Assembly: GCA_964385465.1 (NCBI GenBank)
Contig: CAYLPJ010000012.1
Span: 1 to 64,000, forward strand
Length of the DNA stretch: 64,000 nt
Origin: CAYLPJ01 sp964385465
GTDB lineage: Bacteria > Planctomycetota > Phycisphaerae > SM23-33
Direction of reading: 5' to 3'
In this document: in pieces, positions 34,149 to 43,234 of the stretch
Numbering within the stretch: position 1 is the first letter of the stretch
Layout of the letters: every line of letters starts with the position of its first letter
Program-made: the position numbers and the translations under genes
The notes under the pieces: model-generated
Databases searched by the model: none
The model's input: only the letters and a program-made list of their open reading frames with translations
What the model was told of the DNA's origin: nothing

Positions 34149-34922
34149 ATGAAGCGGCGCGACTTCCTGGCGGCATCCTGTGCGGCGGGACTGCTGCCGA
34201 TCTCCCGGCTGGCCGCCGGGGCCGAGGGCGAGGGCAAGAAGGACCTTCACGAACTGCGGACCTACCGCGTGGCCGGCGAGGATCAGCGCAAGCGTCTGGA
34301 CGAGATGCTGGCGGCCGCGACGAAGGCATGGCAGGCGGCCGGCGCCGGGCCGGTGGGGTGCTTCGAGGACGCGGACGGCAAGAGCCGTGACGTCCATGTC
34401 CTGCTGACGCACCGGTCGATGGAATCGGTGCTGACGCTGGCCGACCGCCTGCTGGCGGACGCGGCGTTCCGCCAGGCCGCCGGGGAGCTGCTCAAGGCCC
34501 CCAAGACGGACCCGGTGTACGATCGGATCGACAGTTCGCTGTTTCTGGCGTTCGACGCCGTGCCGCACCTCGAGCCGCCGGACGCGAGCGCCCCGCGGAT
34601 CTTCCAGCTTCGCATCTACGAGAGCCACAGCCTGCTGAAGGCGCGGAAGAAGGTCGAGATGTTCAACGAGGGCGGGGAAGTGGCGATCTTCCGCGACTGC
34701 GGGATGAACCCGGTGTTCTTCGGCGAGGCGCTGATCGGCTCGCGGCTGCCGAACCTGACCTACATGCTCACTTTCGCAGACGACGACGCCCGCAAGGCGG
34801 CGTGGAAGAAGTTCCTGGCCGCGCCGGCCTGGAAGAAGCTCCGCCGCGACCCGCAGTACAAGGACACCGTCTCGAAGATCACGAACCTGATGCTGAACCC
34901 GACGGCGTATTCGCAGGTCTAG
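34149..34922 (+). CDS. Tat-exported NIPSNAP family protein
   Basis: A 257-residue protein. The N-terminus MKRRDFLAASCAAGLLPISR is a twin-arginine signal (RRDFL), so it is exported folded. The mature part has two NIPSNAP-type ferredoxin-like halves: LHELRTYRVAGEDQRKRLDE near the start, then the better-conserved second copy IFQLRIYESHSLLKARKKVE with FNEGGEVAIFRDCGMNPVFF and LTYMLTFADDDARKAAWKKF. Family members are of unclear biochemical function, and many planctomycetes encode Tat-exported copies. The ATG has AAAGGA about 7 nt upstream and a likely promoter at 34055-34083. Its 3' end overlaps the convergent mltA gene by 44 nt. Confidence 0.85.
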   Translation: MKRRDFLAASCAAGLLPISRLAAGAEGEGKKDLHELRTYRVAGEDQRKRLDEMLAAATKAWQAAGAGPVGCFEDADGKSRDVHVLLTHRSMESVLTLADRLLADAAFRQAAGELLKAPKTDPVYDRIDSSLFLAFDAVPHLEPPDASAPRIFQLRIYESHSLLKARKKVEMFNEGGEVAIFRDCGMNPVFFGEALIGSRLPNLTYMLTFADDDARKAAWKKFLAAPAWKKLRRDPQYKDTVSKITNLMLNPTAYSQV

Positions 34923-36156
34923 GCCGTGTGGTCGGGCTCAGCACGTCGCGCGGCAGCAGGGAGGGCTTGAGGAAGAGGTAGTAGAGCCTCCCCTTGCTGT
35001 AGGTCCGTCCGGCGATCTGCCCGGCTTCGTCGCCGATGCCGACGTAGATGTCGCACCGGCCCGGCGCGCGGATGGCCCCGCCGGTGTCCTGGTCGAGGGC
35101 GAAGCCCTTGTAGGGCAGCACGTCGATGCCGCCGCCATGGCGGAGCGGCAGGTTCGCCGAGATCATCGCCAGGCAGGCGCGGGGGTAGACTTCCTTGTCG
35201 GTCGCGATCGACCGCATCGGCGTGACCGGCTCGTTCAGGCTGCCCCGCGGCGGGCCCGATGACAGCCCGAAGAACACGAAACGCGGGTTCTTGTCCACGT
35301 AGGTGCGCACCTCCGCCGGGTTGGCCTTGAAGTACGCGATCATCCGCGCCAGGCTCAGGTCCCGCTTGCGCATCTTGCCGTCGGCGATCATCTCCTTGGC
35401 GATCGAGCGATACTCGTGGCCGTTGTGGGCGGCGTAGCCGACGGTGATCAGCTCCCCGTCGGGCATCCGCAGCTTGGCCGAGCCCTGCACGTGGGCGATG
35501 TAGGCCTCGAACGGGTCTGCCAGGTAGACCAGCTCCAGCCCGTCGAGCATCCCCGAGCGGACCAGTTCGCGGCGCGGGGGCAGACGGCGGACCGCTCCCG
35601 AGGCCGTGCGAACCCCGAGCACTTCGCCCTCGGGGCCCTTGACCAGGTTCGGGGGGGGCTTGTACAGCGGGTAGCGGAACTCCGCCGTCCGCGTGCGGCT
35701 GGCGCGGAAGATGGGGGTGTAGTAGCTGGTGAACAGCACCGTTCCGCTGCCGTCCCAGCCGACGGACGTGTAGACGTCGAAGCGGCGGAGGATCTCGTCG
35801 TGCAGGGCCCGGGGGGGCAGGGGTCTGGCCAGCAGTGCGTCGAAGGCCCTCAGGCTCGCGGCGGCGTGGGCATGGGTGATCTCGCCATAGGGGAAGTACC
35901 GCCGGCTCGACGGCTTCGACAGGTAGTTCAGGCTGTGGGCGACGGCCTCGCGCAGGTTGTAGGTGAACTCGCAGGCCATCGTCAGGTCCGGCAGATCGGC
36001 CGGGTCGGTGATCTTGCGAAGCGCCAGCTCGCCCGGCGGCAGGGGACGGTCGAAGTCCTCGTCCTCGGGGGACATGGGGGCCAGGGACTTCTTCTCGCAC
36101 CCGGCCGCGACCAGGCAGGCCAGCATGCAGATGGACAGGCGGGCGGCGGTTCTCAT
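34879..36156 (-). CDS. mltA: Membrane-bound lytic murein transglycosylase A (MltA)
   Basis: Cleaves peptidoglycan glycan strands with formation of 1,6-anhydromuramic acid ends. This 425-residue protein has a lipoprotein signal with lipobox LVAAGC (Cys20). The MltA domain shows LFTSYYTPIFRASRTRTAEF and YPLYKPPPNL. The 3D domain has GFALDQDTGGAIRAPGRCDI followed by YVGIGDEAGQIAG, which includes the conserved catalytic Asp. The ATG at 36156 has AAGGAG 8 nt upstream; a longer frame exists upstream but does not start with a signal peptide. It is direct evidence that this bacterium makes and remodels peptidoglycan. The last 14 codons (Pro/Ser/Gly-rich) overlap the convergent NIPSNAP gene. Confidence 0.92.
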   Translation of the reverse strand: MRTAARLSICMLACLVAAGCEKKSLAPMSPEDEDFDRPLPPGELALRKITDPADLPDLTMACEFTYNLREAVAHSLNYLSKPSSRRYFPYGEITHAHAAASLRAFDALLARPLPPRALHDEILRRFDVYTSVGWDGSGTVLFTSYYTPIFRASRTRTAEFRYPLYKPPPNLVKGPEGEVLGVRTASGAVRRLPPRRELVRSGMLDGLELVYLADPFEAYIAHVQGSAKLRMPDGELITVGYAAHNGHEYRSIAKEMIADGKMRKRDLSLARMIAYFKANPAEVRTYVDKNPRFVFFGLSSGPPRGSLNEPVTPMRSIATDKEVYPRACLAMISANLPLRHGGGIDVLPYKGFALDQDTGGAIRAPGRCDIYVGIGDEAGQIAGRTYSKGRLYYLFLKPSLLPRDVLSPTTRPRPANTPSGSASGS

Positions 36157-36247
36157 CAGGCGTCTCCTTCCTTGGATGCCGTGGAAGTCGCGTGCGATTC
36201 TCAGGCTACCGCGTACGGCGGATGAATGCAAATCGGCCGGGGCTCCC

Positions 36248-38242
36248 TCAACGGGGCGCGACCCCGCGGGCGATGACGGCCACGCGCGTTCGGCCGGGGC
36301 GGGAGGTGAGCCTGAAGATTGCCCGTACGGCCTCGGCGCGTTCGCGCATGGAGGTCAGGCCCACGCCGTCGGCGGCGGCGCCGTCGGGGTCGAAGCCGCG
36401 TCCGTTGTCGGTGACCGTCAGGGCCAGGCCGTTGTCGGTGAGGATGAGATCGAGCAAGACCTCGTCGGCCTCGGCGTGGCGAAGGGCGTTGACGACGGCC
36501 TCCTGGGCGATGCGGAAGAAGGCAATCTCGATGTCGGGATCAAACCGTGCTTCCCGGGCGGCCCCCCGGCAGCGGACGGCGAGCTCGACCTCGGGGCAGT
36601 CGCAGTCTCGCACGAGCTGGCGCAGTCCCGAGCACAGGCCCATCACGGCGAGGGCCTGCGGGTAGAGCGTTCGGCTGACCTGGCGGACCTCCTCCGACAG
36701 GGACCCGAGCATCTCGGCCAGTTCGGCCATGACGTCCTCCGGCGGTCTGCCGGAGGAGCCTGCCTCTCCCCCGCCCCGCCGGGCGGCCTGCATCAGGCGC
36801 ATCCGGGCGGCGACGAGCTGCTGGCCGACCGAGTCGTGCAGCTCGCGGGCCAGGTGGCGCCGCTCCTCCTCCCGGACGTTCTCCACCCGCGTCCGCACCT
36901 CGCGAAGCGCCCGTTCCATGCGGCGTTTCTCGGTGACGTTCAGCAGGACGGTGATGACGCGGACGACCCTTCCGTTCTCGGCGAGCGGCAGCTTGCGGAC
37001 CTCGGTGATGATCTCCTGCCCTTCAAGCTGTCGGGAGTCCTCGGTGGTCAGGGGCCTGCCCGTTCGGAATACTTCGTCGTATTCCCGGCGCACACGGTCA
37101 TGGAGGAACGGGAACGCTTCGTAGAGGCCCTTGCCGACGAGGTCGTCGTCGACGCCCAGCTCACAGCACCACTGGCGCAGGGGGGCATTGACCAGCTCGA
37201 TGCGCAGCGACCGCGTCACGACGTGCATCGGCTCGTCCATGCCGTCGACCGTTGCGCGGTAAAGCAGTTCCGACGCCCGCAGGGCCTGCTCGGTCCGCTC
37301 GCGCTCGGCGACCTCCCGGCGGAGCTGCTCGTTGGTCCTGTCCAGCGCGGCCGTGCGCTCGAGCACGCGTACCTCGAGGTCGTCGTGGGCCCGGCGCAGG
37401 GCTTCTTCGGCCTGCCTTCGGCGGGTGATGTCCAGGAACACCGCGAAGCTGCCGGTGAAGCTCCCGTCCTCGTCGAACAGCGCCCTCGGGGAGATGCGCA
37501 CCCAGACCGTGCTGCCGTCCTTGTGGAGAAGGCGGGCCTCGTAGGGCTCCTGGAGGCCCCGGCGTCGGCTGGCGAAGCGTTCCCGCAGCAGCGCCGCATC
37601 GGGCGGGGCCACAATGTCCAGGTTCCGCAGTTCCAGCAGCTCCTCGTGCGTGTAGCCAAGCATCTCGCAGAAGCTGTCGTTGGCGTAGGTGGTCCGGCCG
37701 TCGGCATCGACGACGACCACGCCCTCGTTCATCGTCTCGACGAGCATGCGGTAGCGGCGCTCGCTGTCGGCGCGGGCGCGCTCCGCGCGTTTCTGCTCGG
37801 TGACCTCCTTGGTGATGACGCTGTACTTCCGCTCGCCCCGGAAGGTCATGTGCCGATGGCTGACCAGCAGGCTCCGCCGATCGCCGGACTTGGTGACGAT
37901 GTCCACCTCATACGGCTCGCCGCGCCCGGACTGGACCTCGCGCCACCGCGCCAGGATGAAATCCTGCAGGTCCGGGGGAACCACCTTGGTGAAGTGGTGG
38001 CCGATCACCTCGTCGGGAGGCCAGCCGAAAATGCGGAAGAATGCGGCGTTGCCGAACTCGAACTTCCCCTCCTTGTCGACGACCAGAATGCCGTCGTGCG
38101 ACGTCTGGATGATCGTCTCGAGGTACGTCCGGGCGTCCCGGAGCTCCTCGGCCGCGCCGGGGAACGGCTCGGACTCGCGCGATGCGCTCGACTGCTCCAC
38201 GTCCCGGGATGCCTGCCCCTGCGATGTCCTCTTCCCTGCCAT
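36248..38242 (-). CDS. Three-PAS sensor histidine kinase (NarL-type HisKA_3)
   Basis: A 664-residue cytoplasmic sensor kinase without transmembrane segments. PAS domains lie at about 40-150 (IIQTSHDGILVVDKEGKFEF), 165-285 (TMNEGVVVVDADGRTTYAND) and 330-450 (VDGMDEPMHVVTRSLRIELV), linked by coiled coils. The phosphoacceptor helix of the HisKA_3 type is REEERRHLARELHDSVGQQL (His near 468). The ATPase domain has IAQEAVVNALRHAEADEVLL, TVTDNGRGFDPDG and GVGLTSMRERAEAV. I chose the ATG at 38242 because GAAGGGA lies 6 nt upstream; an upstream in-frame ATG at 38290 would add 16 basic residues without a ribosome-binding site. No response regulator gene is adjacent, so the partner is unknown. Confidence 0.9.
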   Translation of the reverse strand: MAGKRTSQGQASRDVEQSSASRESEPFPGAAEELRDARTYLETIIQTSHDGILVVDKEGKFEFGNAAFFRIFGWPPDEVIGHHFTKVVPPDLQDFILARWREVQSGRGEPYEVDIVTKSGDRRSLLVSHRHMTFRGERKYSVITKEVTEQKRAERARADSERRYRMLVETMNEGVVVVDADGRTTYANDSFCEMLGYTHEELLELRNLDIVAPPDAALLRERFASRRRGLQEPYEARLLHKDGSTVWVRISPRALFDEDGSFTGSFAVFLDITRRRQAEEALRRAHDDLEVRVLERTAALDRTNEQLRREVAERERTEQALRASELLYRATVDGMDEPMHVVTRSLRIELVNAPLRQWCCELGVDDDLVGKGLYEAFPFLHDRVRREYDEVFRTGRPLTTEDSRQLEGQEIITEVRKLPLAENGRVVRVITVLLNVTEKRRMERALREVRTRVENVREEERRHLARELHDSVGQQLVAARMRLMQAARRGGGEAGSSGRPPEDVMAELAEMLGSLSEEVRQVSRTLYPQALAVMGLCSGLRQLVRDCDCPEVELAVRCRGAAREARFDPDIEIAFFRIAQEAVVNALRHAEADEVLLDLILTDNGLALTVTDNGRGFDPDGAAADGVGLTSMRERAEAVRAIFRLTSRPGRTRVAVIARGVAPR

Positions 38243-38314
38243 CCGATCCCTTCGCCCCTTCCCTGGCTGCCCTCGGGTACGGCCGGCCATTATGCAAGGA
38301 GGGACACGGGAAAA

Positions 38315-41300
38315 CTAGCGCAAGAGCGAGAGGATCGCCTCGGTCAGGCGACGGCGGTCGGCGGCGTAATCGGACAGGCGGCCTTCCGTGCGGCGGCGCC
38401 GGCCCTCGCGGCGGTCGGCGTCGGCGACAAGCGATGTCGTCTCGGCCAGCACCTTGGCGGCCGCCTCGGCGGCGGGGTGGTCGGGCCGGTCCTTCAGTAC
38501 CCGCTGAAGCGTGGTCACGTAGCGGTAGTCGTTGAGCCCCGGCTGGATCTCGCCGAGGAACCGCATCGAGGGCACGAAGCGGCCGGCGGGGTCGGTGTTG
38601 AACCAGCAGTAGTCGTCCTCGCGGCAGTCGAGGGCGTAGTAGGGGTCTCCCACGGCCACGTGGAAATGCCACACCAGCCGCAGCATCATCTCGTGCTTGA
38701 CGACCAAAGCCTTCATGTAGCGCCCCATGGTCCAGCGATCCGCGCCGTTGTAGAAGCTGAAGCGGTTGCCCGCCTCGTGGATGACCGAGATGGCGGCCGC
38801 GTCGTGGGCGTTGAGGCTCGCGATCGGAAGGGCGCGGCAGAGCTCATAGTGCGGGTCGGCGGGGTCGTCGCCGCGCATGGACGTGTCGCCCATGAAGAAC
38901 GTCCGCTTGAGCCCCTTGCCGGCGCGGCGGTGAGCCAGGGCGTTCTTGACGGCCGGGGGGATCGCCGAGCCGATCGGCTCGTCGCAGAGGCACCACGCCA
39001 CGGGCAGCCAGTCGTTGGCAACGGCGTGGGCGTCCAGGGCCTTGTAGAGGGCCTTGAGGAAGGCGTCGGGGTCGGGGAATCCGCCGCGTTTGGCGGCCGC
39101 GGGGTCCGGCCCCTCGGCCGTGCCGTACATCCGGTAGCCCGCGATGCCGGCACCGTAGTTGCTGATGAGGTGGCGGAAGCCGGCCTTTCGCGCCACGGCC
39201 ATCTCGCGATCGGCGTCGGCGGTGTCCAGATCGATCCGCCCGTCCTTGGCGTTCACCCGCACGTGGGGGATGCCGGAGAAGCTGGTGCACCCGGCCTCGC
39301 GGAGCACGCGGAGGCTTCCGGCGTACATCCGGCGGTTCCACGCCCGCGTGGCCGGGTCGTCATGCAGCCAGGGCAGGCGGATGCGGCAGCCCCAGGGGCC
39401 GACGGCGACGTCCTCGATCGGCGCCAGCTCGAACGGCTGGACGGTGACGGCCAGGGGCACGCGGCGGGCCTCGCCGGAGGCGGGGCGGACGGTCACCGTT
39501 CCCGCGTATTGCCCCGGGGGGCAGTCGGGGGGGACCGTCACGCGAAGGAAGAACGTCCGGGTGACCCCCTCGGCCGCGGGAGCCGGCGTGGGGTGCCAGT
39601 ACCGCGGCGCGACCTCGTACACGCTGCCGTCCATGGTCATCCGGTGGATGCGGTGGTCCAGCCAGCCGGGGTGGATGACCCCCTTCGGCAGGCGCTTGCC
39701 GCCCGTCGTCTTCAACGGCCCGACGTCCAGGTCGAGCTTCCCCAGCGGCTCTGCGCCCGGCTGGAGGCTGAAGGCGATCTGGGATATCTCCCCGATTGCG
39801 ACGGAGACAGCCAGGCCGTCGTCGCCGAGCAGTTCGCCTTCGCGCGGCCCGTCGGCGGCTTTGGGCGGGTCCATGAAGTGTCGGGCGAAGAGGCGGTAAC
39901 CCTTGGCGGGGGAGGGCGGGCCGGTCGGCTGCGGGCGGGCCTGCTTGAAGTTGTTGTGGAACTGGAACCGCCGGCGCTCGTCCACCCAGCGGACGAACCG
40001 CTCTCCGGCCTCGGCCTTGGCCGTCGGGTAGACGATCATCGCCGACAGGCACAGGGCCCAGTTGGCCCCGCGGAAGCCGATCTCCAGCTTGCCGTCGGTC
40101 ACCTCGACCTCGAAGCTCTGCCACTTGCTCATCGGCAGCAGGTAGCGGTCGTAGGGGTCCACCCCGGGGCGGTCCTCGCTGCGGGCGTTGCGGAAGTACC
40201 GCCGCTTGAATGCCTCGACGTCCATCTCCGATTTGTGCACCGCCCGCCCGTTGGCGAGGATCGCCCGCGACCGGTAGTTCTGCTGCTCGCCCCAGAAGGC
40301 GCCGGGGCTGGCGACGTTCATCAGGACGCGGTATCGGCCGTCGGGCAGGTCCAGGCGGAACGCCCCGGCCTCGGGGCAGAGGAAGTCCTGCGTCAGGGCC
40401 TCCGGCTGGCGGGCGTCGAAGCTCCGCCAGATCCGCGCCGCCTGCCAGCCGAGCCCGCGGCCCGGCGAGTAGACCGTCCCGCTGTCGGCGGGGTCGAAGC
40501 CCTCCATCACGGGCGACCCGACCGGGCCGAAGTCGAGGGCCTCCAGGCCCTCGAAACGGACCGAGGCGATGTCCAGCCGCTCGAGGCGGAACGTATCGAA
40601 GAACAGCGGTCCCCGGTCGCCGACGGAGACGACGAAGCGCGTGATCTTGTCCCGCAGCAGCGGCCGGCCGGGGCGGGACTTCTCGCCGACGAACTGCTGC
40701 GTCGGGAAACTCACCGTGCTCGCCCCCGGCGGACAGAGCGTCCATAGGTTCACCCGCGTCCAGTAGCCGGTTGTCTGCGCGTCGCGGATCTCGACGTACA
40801 GCTTCGCCGCCTCGTCCCGGGGGTTGAAGACGTCGATGTGGAAGTAGTCGTGCTCGGAGAAGTCCAGCCGCTTGTGCGTGTCGGCCCAGTTCTTGTCCAC
40901 GCGGAGCGAGTACTTGCCGCTGGTGGCGTGCTCGGCGATGGCCCGGCCGGCCTGGAACGGCGATCGCTTGCCGTCATCGAAGTCCGCGAAGACCACCCGC
41001 GGCGGGGTGGAATACGTCCGCCGACCGGCCCGGCCGAGAAGGCGCCCGCAGGCGTAGCAGTCGCCCCAGGCGGCATCGTTTCGGTAGCCGCACTCCCCAC
41101 AGCGGACGAGGTCCTTGATCTTCCCCGGCGGGGCGAGGGGGGCCTCCTGCTTGCCCCAGGCGGGCTTGGGCGTCAGCGGGACCGAGGCATCCACCTTCTC
41201 CAGGGAGGCGTCATCCACCCACAGCCGGCCCGTCTCCCACAGGCCGACGAACGCCTGGAACGGCTTGCCCGCATCGGCGGGGATATCGAAGACATACGTC

Positions 41301-41719
41301 AGCGGCGTCCAGCCGAACGTGCCGTGCCTCTCCAGCCCATGCCACTCGCCGTCGAAGCCCACCGAGAAGTCCAGTGACCGCCCCCAGCGCCCCTTGCCGA
41401 TTCCCAGCCCGCGAAGGTGCATCACCAGGCGGTAACGGCCGGGCTTCAGGTCCAGCGGCTTGGATTGCAGGCGGATCTTTCCGCCGCGGACGCCGACAAT
41501 CTCGCAGGAGTGCTCGCCGGTCCTCGCCACGCGCCCGACCTCGAACCGCGAGGCCCCCTCGTAGATCCACCCCTGCCACGCCGCCAGCACCCGCCCGAAC
41601 TTGTCCCGCGGCTGGGTCTTCTCGAACGACGGGTCCGGCAGGAGGTTCTCCCCCCCCGCGGCCAGGCTCGCGGACAGGAGCACGGCCATGGAAAGGCCCC
41701 GGGTCATTGTGCTGTACAT
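38315..41719 (-). CDS. Very large secreted protein with carbohydrate-binding-like and DUF4091-like glycosidase regions and an internal zinc ribbon
   Basis: A 1,134-residue exported protein. The signal peptide is MYSTMTRGLSMAVLLSASLA. An N-terminal CBM-like domain follows (NLLPDPSFEKTQPRDKFGRV to about 180). At about 206-226 there is a four-Cys zinc ribbon, RCGECGYRNDAAWGDCYACG. A second galactose-binding-like domain comes next (FFDTFRLERLDIASV region), then one with FRLDLPDGRYRVLMNVASPG. The C-terminal 450 residues look like a TIM-barrel hydrolase of the DUF4091 type (VAWCLCDEPIGSA as a candidate acidic site, MMLRLVWHFHVAVGDPYYAL). The ATG at 41719 has AAGGAG 7 nt upstream. Enzymatic function is not established. 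Confidence 0.7.
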   Translation of the reverse strand: MYSTMTRGLSMAVLLSASLAAGGENLLPDPSFEKTQPRDKFGRVLAAWQGWIYEGASRFEVGRVARTGEHSCEIVGVRGGKIRLQSKPLDLKPGRYRLVMHLRGLGIGKGRWGRSLDFSVGFDGEWHGLERHGTFGWTPLTYVFDIPADAGKPFQAFVGLWETGRLWVDDASLEKVDASVPLTPKPAWGKQEAPLAPPGKIKDLVRCGECGYRNDAAWGDCYACGRLLGRAGRRTYSTPPRVVFADFDDGKRSPFQAGRAIAEHATSGKYSLRVDKNWADTHKRLDFSEHDYFHIDVFNPRDEAAKLYVEIRDAQTTGYWTRVNLWTLCPPGASTVSFPTQQFVGEKSRPGRPLLRDKITRFVVSVGDRGPLFFDTFRLERLDIASVRFEGLEALDFGPVGSPVMEGFDPADSGTVYSPGRGLGWQAARIWRSFDARQPEALTQDFLCPEAGAFRLDLPDGRYRVLMNVASPGAFWGEQQNYRSRAILANGRAVHKSEMDVEAFKRRYFRNARSEDRPGVDPYDRYLLPMSKWQSFEVEVTDGKLEIGFRGANWALCLSAMIVYPTAKAEAGERFVRWVDERRRFQFHNNFKQARPQPTGPPSPAKGYRLFARHFMDPPKAADGPREGELLGDDGLAVSVAIGEISQIAFSLQPGAEPLGKLDLDVGPLKTTGGKRLPKGVIHPGWLDHRIHRMTMDGSVYEVAPRYWHPTPAPAAEGVTRTFFLRVTVPPDCPPGQYAGTVTVRPASGEARRVPLAVTVQPFELAPIEDVAVGPWGCRIRLPWLHDDPATRAWNRRMYAGSLRVLREAGCTSFSGIPHVRVNAKDGRIDLDTADADREMAVARKAGFRHLISNYGAGIAGYRMYGTAEGPDPAAAKRGGFPDPDAFLKALYKALDAHAVANDWLPVAWCLCDEPIGSAIPPAVKNALAHRRAGKGLKRTFFMGDTSMRGDDPADPHYELCRALPIASLNAHDAAAISVIHEAGNRFSFYNGADRWTMGRYMKALVVKHEMMLRLVWHFHVAVGDPYYALDCREDDYCWFNTDPAGRFVPSMRFLGEIQPGLNDYRYVTTLQRVLKDRPDHPAAEAAAKVLAETTSLVADADRREGRRRRTEGRLSDYAADRRRLTEAILSLLR

Positions 41720-41824
41720 GCGAGGACTCCTTGTGGAAGACGAAAGGACCACTCCCTCCGTTGAACCCCGCTGACGCGACCAGGGCGTTCCGGTTTGGCC
41801 GTCAGAGTCTTCCCCGGCGCACGA

Positions 41825-41860
41825 GCAGCCCCCGACGGCTCGGGGGCCGGCGGGGGCTGC
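41825..41860. terminator. GC-rich stem-loop after the PEP-CTERM phosphoesterase gene
   Basis: GCAGCCCCCG (41825-41834) pairs perfectly with CGGGGGCTGC (41851-41860) around a 16-nt loop. It begins 46 nt downstream of the minus-strand stop codon at 41906. No T-tract follows, so intrinsic termination would be inefficient. Confidence 0.4.
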
Positions 41861-41905
41861 GGGTGCGGCGTTTGTCGTCGGCGGCCGCGGGGGGCCGCGG
41901 GAAGA

Positions 41906-43234
41906 CTACCTGTTGCGGCGACGGCGCCGGAGGGCGAGGAGCCCGCCGAGGCCCAGCAGCGCCAGCGAGGCCGGCTCGGGGACCTCGATGATGCGTCCCT
42001 CGGCGCCCCAGGCGTAGGCCGGCCCGTCGATGAGGCCGTCGAGCCCGTCGGCGGAGGTGACGTACTCGTACAGGGCGTCGGCGTACTTGCGGGCGTACCA
42101 GAGCAGCGAGTCGGCACAGAGGTTGCCCTGGTTGGTCTCCATGGTGCGGACGGAGGTTCGCCGGCCATCGAGGCCGTTGGGGTCGGCGATGTCTCCGGCC
42201 GGCGTCGTCATGAGCACGTCGACGTAGGCCTGGACGGGCGCCTCGATGTCGGTTCTCGCCACGTCATTGGGCTCGCGATCCAACTCGGAGGCGCGGATGA
42301 CGCCCTGCTCGTTGGGGTCGCCGACGGACAGGAAGTTGCCCGCGGCGTCGAAGTTCACCACGAGCTTGCCGAGGAAGTCGTACCGCCCCGAGGTGGTGAC
42401 CACCGGCGTGCCGTTGATGGGCGTGTAGACCGGATACTGCGTGATCTGCGGGCCCTGGTAGGGATGGAGTTCATCGTCGCCGTCGCTGAGCAATTCGTGC
42501 CCGCCGCCGGCGATGGCGACGTCCACGCCCGTCAGTTGATCGACGATATCCATGTCATGGGCGAGGCCCTGAAGGTGCGAGACGAAGATGATCTTGTCGA
42601 CGCCGGCTGTCGTAAGGGCATCGATCTCATCCTGGGCGTCCTGGACAACCGGGTTGACCGTGACCGTGCCGCCGGCGCCCGTGAGGCTCGTGATCGAGGC
42701 GAGGTCCTCGGTCGTCGCCCCGACGATGCCGATCTGCTCGCCGGCGACGGTGAGGACCGTGCTGCCGGAAAGGGAACCGTCCAGGACGTGCTGGTTCATG
42801 CCCGTGTGGCCCGAGAAGTCCAGGTTCGAGCTGAGAAACGGTACGGCGGTCCCGTAGCTGTGGACGTCGGTGATGAACTGGGCGGTGCCATCGGGCGTCT
42901 CGTCGAAGTCGTGGTTGCCCAGAACGATGGCGTCGTAGCCCGTCATGGCCGTGGCCAGCGCGTCGTAGTCCACGGCGTTGACGTGGCCGGCATCGCGCTG
43001 AATGCCCGGCAGAATGATGTCGCCGGAGGAGATCAGGATCGAGTTCGGCGAGGCGGCTTTGGCTTCGTTGACGGCCGCGAGAAAGTTGGCGATGCCTGCC
43101 CGGTCGCCGTCGGGCAGCACGTACGACTCGTTGTCGTTGCTGTGGAAGATCGTCAGCGTGAAGTTCTACGCACCGGCGATGCCCGCGAGGCAGAGCAAAG
43201 CGGCGGCGCACACCAAGAGCCCGTTGCGTTTCAT
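41906..43234 (-). pseudogene. PEP-CTERM 5'-nucleotidase/metallophosphoesterase interrupted by an in-frame amber codon
   Basis: From the ATG at 43234 (AAGGAG about 8 nt upstream) the frame reads a signal peptide, MKRNGLLVCAAALLCLAGIA-GA, and then meets TAG at 43166-43168 (codon 23). The same frame continues for 420 codons as a full exported phosphoesterase: FTLTIFHSNDNES, ILISSGDIILPG, AIVLGNHDFDE, KIIFVSHLQG, DVAIAGGGHELLSDGDDE, and a C-terminal nucleotidase part (TNQGNLCADSLLWYARKYAD). It ends with the PEP-CTERM sorting signal VPEPASLALLGLGGLLAL plus an Arg-rich tail. The TAG sits exactly at the expected signal-peptidase site and is one base from CAG (Gln). A nonsense mutation, a sequence error or readthrough would all fit; TAG is a normal stop in nearby genes. 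Confidence 0.85.

Noticed and set aside
35963..40747. A plus-strand open frame of about 1,600 codons across the histidine kinase and the large secreted protein
   Set aside because: It is antisense to genes with clear domains and signal peptides. Its composition (Val/Gly/Ala/Asp/His-rich, no motifs) is what the complement of high-GC coding DNA gives.
41906..43234. Genetic code change with TAG as a sense codon (for example pyrrolysine)
   Set aside because: Several intact genes here (mnmE, the oxidoreductase, the GH5-like gene, the SGNH/TPR gene) end at TAG at the expected place, and the UroD-family neighbour is not enough to suggest methylamine metabolism. Only this codon is anomalous.
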